Origin: JBHIER01 sp046760705 [NCBI: bacterium]
GTDB lineage: Bacteria; JBHIER01; G020348925
Direction: 5' to 3'
NCBI GenBank assembly: GCA_046760705.1
Contig: JBHIER010000111.1
Span: 1-8,811, forward strand
DNA length: 8,811 nucleotides
Shown piece after piece: positions 1 to 5,639 of this stretch; position 1 is the stretch's first letter; the number at the start of each line of letters is the position of its first letter. The notes below the pieces were generated by a model. The model was not told where the DNA came from. It did not search any database and saw only the letters and a list, made by a program, of their open reading frames with translations. The translations under genes and the position numbers were made by a program.

Positions 1-3000
1 ACCACATCGAGATGGCCGTCAACCGGGCGTGTGCCGGGGAAGTTACCCGAGTCGTCCAGGGGATCGGAGCGGCGCACGGAGACTGGTCCGGAGAGCACCA
101 GGCTCCTGTCGGGCAGACAGTCACCGTCTAAGTCTATGCCCACCAGCGCCCCGGAGGGCATGTGGTCCATCCCGGCCGGGCACTGATCGACCCAGTGCGG
201 CCCAGGGCCGCAGTCCTCACAAGAGCTGTCCGGCTCGCAGGCGTCGTCTTTGCCGTTGCCGTCCAGATCGCCCAGACATTGAGTCCCCGGCCCTTGGGGA
301 GTGCCGCCCAGAGCGATACAATCGCTCTGGGTCTCCTCCGAGCATGAGCCATCGCGAAAGCAGCAGGCCTCGGTGGGCGGCGGCACCACGTGGCGCGCAT
401 GAACCCGGTAGCCCACCAACTCCCCGGCCTCATCGAACAACTCTATCAGAACGTTCTGCGGCGGCAGATAGACCGCCACCGGAGGAATACAACAGATCAC
501 CGACTGCATCAGCAGCGGCTGCTCGTTGTGCAACGTTCCCATCATCGTCTCGATCTCAAAGAAGACATCGAAGAAGCTGTCGGCGCAGTAATCGGCACAG
601 CCCTGTCCGGCTTTGGCCTTGATCTGCCCCAAGGAGGGCTTGACCGGACTCTGGCGAATAGTGACCCCTCCGTCGACCAGATCCAGTTGTAGGATCTCCG
701 TATCAATCTGCCGGCGACAGTCCCCAGGATCATAAGGATCGCTGCGGTGAACGGTTGTCGGTCCAGTCAGAGTCATGTTCATCTGCGGGCTGCCAGCGAT
801 GATGAGCCCCACGGTCAGAGAGGTATTGAAGTGATCGTCCCCTTCAGGCGGGAACTCCTCACACACGGTGGTGTCGGGATCGCAGGCATCACCGTAGTTG
901 TCCCCATCCTCATCGGCCTGATCGGGATTGGCCACATCCGGACAGTTGTCGCAGAAGTCACCCACACCATCGTTGTCCTCATCGGCCTGATCGGGATTGG
1001 AAACATCAGAGCAGTTGTCGCAGACATCGCCCACGCCATCCCCATCTCTATCGGCCTGATCAGGATTGGGATCATCCGGACAGTTGTCTTCGATATCCGG
1101 AATGCCGTCATTATCGCGGTCCACTTCGGAAGGCTTGATGGTGAAGTCGTCGCTCATATCGCAGCATTGAGGATCCTCGCAGTCGCATATCCTCAGCAGA
1201 CAGTCGGGGGAGGGGGTGTCGGGTATGGTCCACAGATACGACCCTGTATCGGGCATGCAACAGGCGATGTCCAACCAGGTCTTACCACCATCGGTGGTGT
1301 ATTGGATACATACTTGGCCGCTGGTGCCGAAGGAACCCCACTCGATGGTGTGCTCTTCCCCCACATACCAGTACTCACCTCCGATCGGCGACCTCAGGTC
1401 GATGATGCACGGTGTAGCGCACCCCCATCCGAAGACGTTGAGAGCCAGCCAGTTATTGCTGGATTCGTTTAAACAGATGATGCCGTCGCCGTCCCAATCA
1501 CCCTTGTCCCATATATTGGCATCGCCCATGACGAAGAAGCATCCGCCGCCTTCAGGATTGCTGACCGCCATCACTGGCTCATAAGAGTGGGACCCTGTTA
1601 CTTTGGGCAAAGGTTGGCCTTCCAGGGCTGAGACTCCTGATGAAGCCCCTCCTCCCGCCTTGGCCGTCGCAGATGTGGTATAAGAGTCCTCATCACCCCA
1701 GGCCACCACCAGGCCTGGCGAGGTCGCCTGGACAGACGAACCGGCGAAGGGGACCACTCTCCACAGACCCTGGGTGACAGGATGGGTGGCAAAATTGGGT
1801 ATGTGCGGCCAGAAGGTGGGGCCCTCGTTGTTGGTGGGATCGTGGACCGCATCGGCCGACAACTGTACCCCTGTCCCGAAGTGGGCGAGGATGGTGTTCA
1901 ATATCGGCCTGGCTGCATCCGCCGGAGACCACCCCTTCCAATCTCCGATGACCACGATCTGCTTGCCGTCCTTGAGAAACTGGGCCATAGCATCCAGCTC
2001 TGCTCTACTGTAACTCTGTTGCGGCAGCATCAGAACCAAGACGTCGGCGGCCGATATTTCGGCATAGGTTAAGGAAGTGGTCAGAGAAGCCACCGAATAG
2101 CCGGAGGCAATGAGAAGATTGCCCAGCTCAGTGAAGCCATCCCAAAGGGTGTAGTTGCCAAGGGCCCCATCGTAGGCCCATCCGTGGGTCTCGTCGAACA
2201 GTATGTCCGCCGGAGCGTTGTAGATGACGAAGTTCTGGTCGCTGATGTCCCAGGGTGTGCCGTCGGCCGCATCGGAGACCCGGACCCGACAGGAGGTTGA
2301 GGGGGTGTTAGGGACAAACCACCAATGGCCTCCATCATTCGCAGTGCTCCCGACAATGGTCATCCATGTAGTGCCAGCATTGGTGGAGTACTCGATCTCA
2401 ACATTGCCGGCAAAGTTCTCCGAGGTCCACGTAATGAGCCGATAAAGACCCACCGGCCAATTCTCACCGCCGTTGGGCGAGGTGACCGTAATCTGCGGCA
2501 CACAGATAGTGAAGTTGTCGTTGCTCTGATCACAGCACCCGCGATCCTGAACATCACAGATTCTGACCAGACAGTTGGATGAAGGCGTATTCGGTATCGT
2601 CCACCCATAGGATCCATCATCGGCCGTACTGCTGACCACCGTCTGCCAACTGGACCCACCATTGGTCGAATACTCGATCTCCACGTTGCCGCTCGTTCCC
2701 TGGGAGGTCCAGGTGATGGTCCGGCTCTCCCCCACACACCAGTTCTCCCCACCGTTGGGTGAGGTGACGGTGATGGCACAGGGAAGAACGGTGATCCTGT
2801 CGTAGAAGTACGTAGCGTTATTGTAAGTGAAATCATCGCTCCCGAAGCCGTTGATGGTGACTATGGCGCCAACGTAGTATTGACCAGCGGGGATACCTGT
2901 CGGCACCGTGGTGCTATAGTCGCCCACATTGTAACACTCTCCACAAAAGCTCGTCCAATACCAATACCCTCCCATCTGATAGTCTCCGGTGCTGATGATG

Positions 3001-4676
3001 TTATTCGTGGAGAGGTAGAACCGAATCCGAACGTCGGAGAGGGCAGAGTAACTCATGTTCTCCACTGTCACGTTGTTGAGCGTAATGGGGTCCCCTGGGT
3101 AGTAGGTGGCTGCATCGGTGTAGGAGTTGTGAAGACCGTTCGACGCCCAGTACGATTCCACACCGATATCTCTGGTGCTCAGTATTGAAGTCTGGTCGTC
3201 ATATATCCTCCTGAAAAGGTAGGCGCAGGGCCGATGGATACCCCACCCATCTTCGACACGGTTCCAATAGTAAGCATGCATGACCGAAGGCTGGTCGTAG
3301 TCGTACGTCTCGGTGTAGGTTCCATCCTGATACCCCCAGGTATGCCCGAGCTCGTGCATGCAGACTGGCAGGAGAAGAATCACGCCCGAATTGCCGATGG
3401 AGACGTCAGGGTCGTCGGTCCAACTGTAGGCCGGATTCCACATCACATCGGATTCCTTAATCTCACAACAATCGCACCACCACCAATAGACGGTCATCCC
3501 AATGGAACCGTCCCAGCTAAAACCATAAACACTGTTGAGATGGGCCTCATCAACCCATCCAGAAAACTCGTTTTCGCCGTTGTGCCACCCATACGTACCG
3601 TCATCGTCTGTGTAGCGATAGACGTCCATGAAGTAGTTCCATGTCGCCATGGCACTGTTATTGATGACCCAAGACCACCACGACTCGGGCACCTGCTCCA
3701 TCACCAGATGGAGATCCTGGTAGCCGCACGCACCCAGAGCTCCGCCGGTGATGACCCCGCTTCTTTCACCAGTCTGGGCAGACTGAGAATTGCCGTCAGC
3801 TTTAGGGACATGCAGATGCGGTGGGGGTTGCTTCGGATCGAATTCATCCAGTCTCCGCAGCCGAGATGGATCGGCCAGCTTGAGATTCTCCACCTCCACT
3901 CGCTGGCCATCGCTTTTTTTGTAGAGGAGCCCCTGGCCTTCGAGTTTGAGCATTCTCTTCTTGATGGGTGTGATGAGAGCCTTGTTCTTCACATGGAGCA
4001 TAAACTCTTCGACGGACAGTGGGGAGCCCTCGACAGTTTCCAGGCGGCTCATCCTGGCCGATGACCTCGGGTCGTTGGAAGTGGGTGGCCCTACAAGGGT
4101 GTCTTCAGATTTAGGGGCAACGATCAGTCCGCCCCTGATCTCCGAGACCCTCTCTCTACTCGCTTTGAGCCCTTCAGCATCAAAACCTAAAACTGCTTTA
4201 CCCCCCGCGGTGAGAATGTAGGATTGGCCCGTCTGTGCATCCTTCACCACCTCAAACAGGCCCTGATTGCCGCCCACGATTGGATTCGCATACCTTTTGC
4301 CATCATCGAAGGCGAAGATAAAATACCGGTGGCCCATCTGAAGTTCCGGGGTCCCGCTGACTTTGACGCCGCGGCCCTCCAGAGTGCCTCCAGCAAAGGT
4401 GAGCCGGATCGTCTTGGAACCTTTCTGCAGAGAGCTCCTTTTGGCGTGCACTAAGGAGATGTCCTCAAAGAGGACATCGGTGAAAATCATGGTCTGCTGT
4501 TGATTGACCCAGCAACTCTCCTGGGCAGCGGTTCCAACAAAAATCAAGTCTGCGGTCTGGGCGACCTCTTCAAAGGACAAGTGGATCTGAAGACCGGAGA
4601 CATTCTGAGGCACCAAAAGTGAAAGTAGAAAAAACACTCCCAAACATATGCCCCCCATAGTTTTGATCGTGCGCAT
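1..4676 (-). CDS. Secreted multidomain metzincin metallopeptidase (3' end outside window)
   Basis: A single open frame of 1558 complete codons from ATG 4676, with no stop before the window edge. A GGGAGGG ribosome binding site lies 7 nt upstream. Residues 1-28 look like a signal peptide (MRTIKT, then hydrophobic [10 protein letters not shown], probable cut after VSG). Residues 29-146 form a domain of the 'ADLIFVGT ... GGNQGLFEV' kind, and 147-310 a charged linker; together they are probably a propeptide. The catalytic region is about 317-500, with [12 protein letters not shown] (408-419), zinc motif [11 protein letters not shown] (441-451) and Met-turn SVM (Met466). Then come a CARDB-like domain (501-632), SPNGGE Ig-like repeats (634-724, 729-818), a DUF4350/amidotransferase-fold-like domain (823-1085), a third Ig-like repeat (1091-1180), thrombospondin type 3 repeats (1186-1266) and Cys-rich modules (1272 on). 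A Zn-dependent extracellular endopeptidase is well supported; its substrate is unknown. Asp as third zinc ligand occurs in snapalysin (M7) and InhA-like M6 peptidases, but I cannot assign the family. Any C-terminal sorting signal would lie outside the window. Confidence 0.95.
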   Translation of the reverse strand, partial: MRTIKTMGGICLGVFFLLSLLVPQNVSGLQIHLSFEEVAQTADLIFVGTAAQESCWVNQQQTMIFTDVLFEDISLVHAKRSSLQKGSKTIRLTFAGGTLEGRGVKVSGTPELQMGHRYFIFAFDDGKRYANPIVGGNQGLFEVVKDAQTGQSYILTAGGKAVLGFDAEGLKASRERVSEIRGGLIVAPKSEDTLVGPPTSNDPRSSARMSRLETVEGSPLSVEEFMLHVKNKALITPIKKRMLKLEGQGLLYKKSDGQRVEVENLKLADPSRLRRLDEFDPKQPPPHLHVPKADGNSQSAQTGERSGVITGGALGACGYQDLHLVMEQVPESWWSWVINNSAMATWNYFMDVYRYTDDDGTYGWHNGENEFSGWVDEAHLNSVYGFSWDGSIGMTVYWWWCDCCEIKESDVMWNPAYSWTDDPDVSIGNSGVILLLPVCMHELGHTWGYQDGTYTETYDYDQPSVMHAYYWNRVEDGWGIHRPCAYLFRRIYDDQTSILSTRDIGVESYWASNGLHNSYTDAATYYPGDPITLNNVTVENMSYSALSDVRIRFYLSTNNIISTGDYQMGGYWYWTSFCGECYNVGDYSTTVPTGIPAGQYYVGAIVTINGFGSDDFTYNNATYFYDRITVLPCAITVTSPNGGENWCVGESRTITWTSQGTSGNVEIEYSTNGGSSWQTVVSSTADDGSYGWTIPNTPSSNCLVRICDVQDRGCCDQSNDNFTICVPQITVTSPNGGENWPVGLYRLITWTSENFAGNVEIEYSTNAGTTWMTIVGSTANDGGHWWFVPNTPSTSCRVRVSDAADGTPWDISDQNFVIYNAPADILFDETHGWAYDGALGNYTLWDGFTELGNLLIASGYSVASLTTSLTYAEISAADVLVLMLPQQSYSRAELDAMAQFLKDGKQIVVIGDWKGWSPADAARPILNTILAHFGTGVQLSADAVHDPTNNEGPTFWPHIPNFATHPVTQGLWRVVPFAGSSVQATSPGLVVAWGDEDSYTTSATAKAGGGASSGVSALEGQPLPKVTGSHSYEPVMAVSNPEGGGCFFVMGDANIWDKGDWDGDGIICLNESSNNWLALNVFGWGCATPCIIDLRSPIGGEYWYVGEEHTIEWGSFGTSGQVCIQYTTDGGKTWLDIACCMPDTGSYLWTIPDTPSPDCLLRICDCEDPQCCDMSDDFTIKPSEVDRDNDGIPDIEDNCPDDPNPDQADRDGDGVGDVCDNCSDVSNPDQADEDNDGVGDFCDNCPDVANPDQADEDGDNYGDACDPDTTVCEEFPPEGDDHFNTSLTVGLIIAGSPQMNMTLTGPTTVHRSDPYDPGDCRRQIDTEILQLDLVDGGVTIRQSPVKPSLGQIKAKAGQGCADYCADSFFDVFFEIETMMGTLHNEQPLLMQSVICCIPPVAVYLPPQNVLIELFDEAGELVGYRVHARHVVPPPTEACCFRDGSCSEETQSDCIALGGTPQGPGTQCLGDLDGNGKDDACEPDSSCEDCGPGPHWVDQCPAGMDHMPSGALVGIDLDGDCLPDRSLVLSGPVSVRRSDPLDDSGNFPGTRPVDGHLDV
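3..155 (-). repeat. 'GPxxVxRSDPxD' module, copy 2, cut by the window edge
   Basis: Residues 1508-1558: [20 protein letters not shown] followed by a DGHLDV segment lines up with copy 1 ([17 protein letters not shown]). The protein therefore contains at least two of these modules, and more may follow outside the window. Confidence 0.5.
489..836 (-). repeat. 'GPxxVxRSDPxD' module, copy 1 (within metallopeptidase gene)
   Basis: Residues 1281-1396: [44 protein letters not shown] and LHNEQPLLM are the landmarks. I know similar unnamed modules in large exported proteins of Planctomycetes and FCB candidate phyla, but no function for them. A Cys-rich unit (residues 1437-1480, ACCFRDGSC then [23 protein letters not shown]) separates it from copy 2. 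Confidence 0.5.
879..1121 (-). repeat. Three thrombospondin type 3 calcium-binding repeats
   Basis: Residues 1186-1266. Three units follow the pattern DxDxDGxxDxxDNCPDxxNPDQADx[29 protein letters not shown] and [14 protein letters not shown], closing with [12 protein letters not shown]. The Asp positions bind calcium in the known TSP3 family and the paired Cys residues stabilise the wire. In exported bacterial proteins such arrays are usually rigid calcium-dependent spacers. The DNA of units 2 and 3 is also near-identical in stretches (NPDQADED). Confidence 0.92.
1137..1406 (-). repeat. SPNGGE-like Ig-like repeat, copy 3 (within metallopeptidase gene)
   Basis: Residues 1091-1180: [59 protein letters not shown]. 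It is more diverged than copies 1 and 2 and separated from them by the DUF4350-like domain. This suggests that domain was inserted between units of a repeat array, or that the third unit was added later. Confidence 0.7.
1422..2210 (-). other. DUF4350/amidotransferase-fold-like domain inside the metallopeptidase
   Basis: Residues about 823-1085. The order is ILFDETHGW at the start, [15 protein letters not shown], a predicted strand [25 protein letters not shown], then IVVIGDW. A later segment has HPVTQGLW and [10 protein letters not shown]. This layout matches the Rossmann-like 'DUF4350 / class I glutamine amidotransferase-like' domains used as accessory units in secreted proteins. No catalytic Cys is evident at the nucleophile position, so a binding or structural role is more likely than amidotransferase activity. 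The family assignment is from pattern only. Confidence 0.55.
2223..2492 (-). repeat. SPNGGE Ig-like repeat, copy 2 (within metallopeptidase gene)
   Basis: Residues 729-818, directly after copy 1. It shares [36 protein letters not shown] and CRVRVSD, ending in NFVI. The DNA is also similar between copies 1 and 2 in the first half. Confidence 0.75.
2505..2777 (-). repeat. SPNGGE Ig-like repeat, copy 1 (within metallopeptidase gene)
   Basis: Residues 634-724. The pattern is SPNGGENW, then [22 protein letters not shown], a [14 protein letters not shown] turn and CLVRI, ending in NFTI. It looks like the small Ig-like fold of Kre9/KNH type that is common as tandem spacers in secreted proteins of FCB-group candidate phyla. 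The close match to the next copy shows internal duplication. Confidence 0.75.
3324..3356 (-). other. Metzincin zinc-binding site HExxHxxGxxD
   Basis: Codons 441-451 read [11 protein letters not shown]. His441, His445 and Asp451 are the expected zinc ligands, Glu442 the general base, and Gly448 the turn glycine of metzincins. Met466 in PSVMHAYY, 15 residues after Asp451, fits the Met-turn. The catalytic residues look intact, so the enzyme is probably active. Confidence 0.9.
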
Positions 4677-4683
4677 TATATTT

Positions 4684-4690
4684 CCCTCCC
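4684..4690 (-). promoter_or_regulatory. Ribosome binding site of the metallopeptidase gene
   Basis: On the minus strand GGGAGGG is followed by 7 nt and then ATG at 4676. It decides the start: the next in-frame ATG (codon 7) has no comparable site, and ATG 4676 gives the basic N-region of the signal peptide. Confidence 0.8.
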
Positions 4691-4885
4691 GAAGGTGAAA
4701 AGGTTGACGGTTAAAGTCGAATGAACAGAGAAAAATATGGCAAATATCACCTCCTTTCCCTAAACCGATAACCAAAACCAATATCACCTGCCAAAAAGAC
4801 CGTTACCTCCTTCGAAAACGGGTTGAAAGTTAGGGGTGAAAGAGGCCTTCGACTATCACATGGCAAGGCCAAATTCTTATTCTGT

Positions 4886-4954
4886 TCACCGTACCGGATG
4901 GAAGGGATTGGCTGGAACATAAAGCCTACCGCCTTTCTCAATAATGAACAACAT
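4886..4954 (-). CDS. Possible 22-codon upstream ORF in the leader
   Basis: ATG 4954 lies 12 nt after the predicted transcription start and is preceded by AGAAGGA (4966-4960) with 5 nt spacing. The frame begins MLFIIEKGGR, runs 22 codons and stops with TGA (4888-4886). A GTG at 4889 overlaps that stop and opens a further 19-codon frame. No homology is recognised; the case rests on position, start codon and binding site only. It could be a regulatory leader peptide or chance. Confidence 0.2.
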   Translation of the reverse strand: MLFIIEKGGRLYVPANPFHPVR

Positions 4955-4972
4955 ACGAGTCCTTCTAAATTT

Positions 4973-5002
4973 AATATAAGCATCCCCAGCATATTTTGTC
5001 AA
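4973..5002 (-). promoter_or_regulatory. Sigma70-type promoter for the metallopeptidase gene
   Basis: Minus-strand TTGACA (5002-4997), an 18-nt spacer, then TATATT (4978-4973); TTATAT with a 17-nt spacer is the alternative register. The -35 is perfect and the -10 near-consensus. It lies in an AT-rich gap and points at the metallopeptidase gene. The predicted start of transcription is about 4966. A 5-bp inverted repeat (5014-5018 with 5042-5046) just upstream could be an operator, but it is too short to call. Confidence 0.7.
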
Positions 5003-5109
5003 GTCTTTTTTTCGGTCGAACAGATTTTTCTCCCATGATAGCGACCCAACATCTTGTTTTCTCGATACTTAAGATTTTTCAAGCTATATAAATATGCGCT
5101 CACCCGCAT

Positions 5110-5133
5110 CGTAGGGGCGGACGTCCCTGTCCG
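5110..5133. repeat. Short palindromic intergenic element (GTAGGGGCGGACGTCCC type)
   Basis: CGGAC (5118-5122), a 6-nt loop, then GTCCG (5129-5133), preceded by CGTAGGGGCG. It resembles the short 'GTAGGGGCGG...' palindromic repeats dispersed between genes in many uncultured FCB-group genomes. That resemblance is from memory; only one copy is in this window. A second small inverted repeat, ATGCG/CGCAT (5094-5098, 5105-5109), lies beside it and could serve as a weak terminator for the upstream small gene. Confidence 0.35.
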
Positions 5134-5157
5134 AACGTGGGGGAGTGGGAAAAACGG

Positions 5158-5190
5158 GCTCTTTGTTCTGCGCCCTCTGCTCCCGCTCTA
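5158..5190 (-). repeat. Second copy of the AGAGCAG-type repeat, intergenic
   Basis: On the minus strand this stretch has AGAGCGGGAGCAGAGG, a middle segment, then CAAAGAGC. It resembles the insert in the T9SS domain (AGCAGAGAGCAGAGAGC ... CAAAGAGC), including the shared 8-mer GCTCTTTG on the plus strand. Translated, it gives EREQRAQNKE against SREQRAWSEEQRAESRE. A 10-nt piece, CCTCTGCTCC (plus strand), occurs at 5174-5183 and again at 5218-5227. Confidence 0.55.
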
Positions 5191-5297
5191 AGGCTTGGTA
5201 AGGGGTCAGGTTCGAGTCCTCTGCTCCAAATCCCCATCCTCGTCCCGCAGGATTAAAGAAGAAACCCACAAAGAAATGGTCACTACTCAAATCAGGT

Positions 5298-5555
5298 TCA
5301 CCCAATTCTCTCATAGGTAGTGGGGCCAGGCTCTACATACCAGCGCAGAGTGTCAATCAAACCAAAGGGTTCGGTGAGCTCTAAGCCTGATCGAGGATTA
5401 TGATGGCCAGGCGATACCTTCTGGATTTTCATAAACTTGACATCTTGAGAGACACCAGCAGGCTTGGGAACCGCCATTTCCCCAGTCAGAGGTTCAAGGC
5501 CAAAGCAAAGAGCAATACTGAACAGGCTGAGTATGATTGTCCATTTTCTGACCAT
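5298..5555 (-). CDS. Small exported protein of unknown function, possibly a gene remnant
   Basis: 85 codons from ATG 5555, with GAGGAG (5571-5566) 10 nt upstream. The N-terminus MVRKWTIILSLFSIALCFG is a good Sec signal peptide, or a membrane anchor, with likely cleavage near residues 19-27. The rest (VKFMKIQKVSPGHH, LTEPFGLIDTLRWYVEPG) shows no motif I recognise. It begins 84 nt after the cohesin gene stop on the same strand with no terminator visible between them, so it could be the last gene of that transcript. The TGA stop at 5300-5298 overlaps an ATG (5314) in another frame that continues for 76 codons into repeat sequence. The ORF may therefore be the 5' piece of a broken longer gene. 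The signal peptide and binding site argue that it was once real. Confidence 0.45.
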   Translation of the reverse strand: MVRKWTIILSLFSIALCFGLEPLTGEMAVPKPAGVSQDVKFMKIQKVSPGHHNPRSGLELTEPFGLIDTLRWYVEPGPTTYERIG

Positions 5556-5565
5556 CTCTCATCAT

Positions 5566-5571
5566 CTCCTC
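5566..5571 (-). promoter_or_regulatory. Ribosome binding site of the 85-codon ORF
   Basis: Minus-strand GAGGAG lies 10 nt before ATG 5555. Two ATGs closer to it (in ATGATG) open a different frame that closes after 23 codons without a signal peptide, so the 5555 start is preferred. Confidence 0.45.
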
Positions 5572-5639
5572 AAAAATGGCAACCAAACTTAAATTGTGAA
5601 AAAAATAGATTCTTTCATTCTGGTCCCATAAGAAAAACG

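Larger units (their letters stand above)
4677..4966 (-). promoter_or_regulatory. Long 5' leader with three Shine-Dalgarno sequences
   Basis: About 290 nt lie between the predicted transcription start and ATG 4676. They contain GAAGGAGGTAACG (4813-4801) and AAAGGAGGTGAT (4757-4746), both near-perfect anti-16S matches, besides the true site at 4690-4684. Neither of the two extra sites has an ATG or GTG at proper spacing; only TTG codons with 10-15 codon frames follow. A 10-nt direct repeat AATATCACCT (plus strand 4743-4752, 4780-4789) overlaps the second site. GGCCTT/AAGGCC (4844-4849, 4865-4870) could form a 6-bp hairpin. I recognise no riboswitch class. Confidence 0.45.
5084..5314 (-). pseudogene. 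Overlapping 76-codon frame running into dispersed repeats, probably non-functional
   Basis: It starts inside the 3' end of the 85-codon ORF (ATG 5314, 17-nt overlap) with no ribosome binding site. Codons 1-35 (DHFFVGFFFNPAGRGW) could be the out-of-frame continuation of the upstream small gene. The rest (LEREQRAQNKEP, then SDRDVRPYDAG) is translated repeat DNA: the AGAGCAG-type element at 5158-5190 and the GTAGGGGCGGACGT element at 5110-5133. The best reading is a gene tail degraded or overwritten by repeats. Chance is the alternative. Confidence 0.25.

Noticed and set aside
879-1121. TSP3 region as a classical dockerin
   Set aside because: The units follow the TSP3 spacing with CDNC and NPDQAD, not the dockerin calcium loop plus helix, and lack dockerin recognition residues. 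Docking is kept only as a speculative finding.
747-1472. Plus-strand 241-codon open frame opposite the TSP3 region
   Set aside because: It is antisense to a strongly supported gene. Its Ile/Val/Gly repeats are the mirror of the Asp-rich calcium repeats, and it has no ribosome binding site or recognisable domain.
3234-4064. Plus-strand 276-codon open frame
   Set aside because: It lies antisense across the metzincin catalytic and linker regions, where the minus frame carries clear motifs. It is a shadow of GC-biased coding sequence.
1-4676. Possible frameshifted or fragmented metallopeptidase, suggested by many short overlapping frames
   Set aside because: Reading from ATG 4676 the frame stays open for 1558 codons with continuous domain content. 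It only lacks a stop because the window ends.
4747-4992. Minus-strand 81-codon ORF in the leader
   Set aside because: Its ATG (4992) lies in the spacer between the -35 and -10 boxes, so it would not be on the transcript from that promoter. It also has no ribosome binding site and no motif.
5014-5046. GGTCG/CGACC inverted repeat upstream of the promoter as a terminator
   Set aside because: The stem is only 5 bp with a 23-nt loop, and no T run follows on the minus strand.
5196-5240. tRNA-like T-arm sequence (GGTTCGAGTCC followed by TCTGCTCCA) on the plus strand
   Set aside because: Only three T-stem pairs form. No matching acceptor strand, anticodon arm or D-arm exists in the preceding 75 nt, which is repeat sequence.
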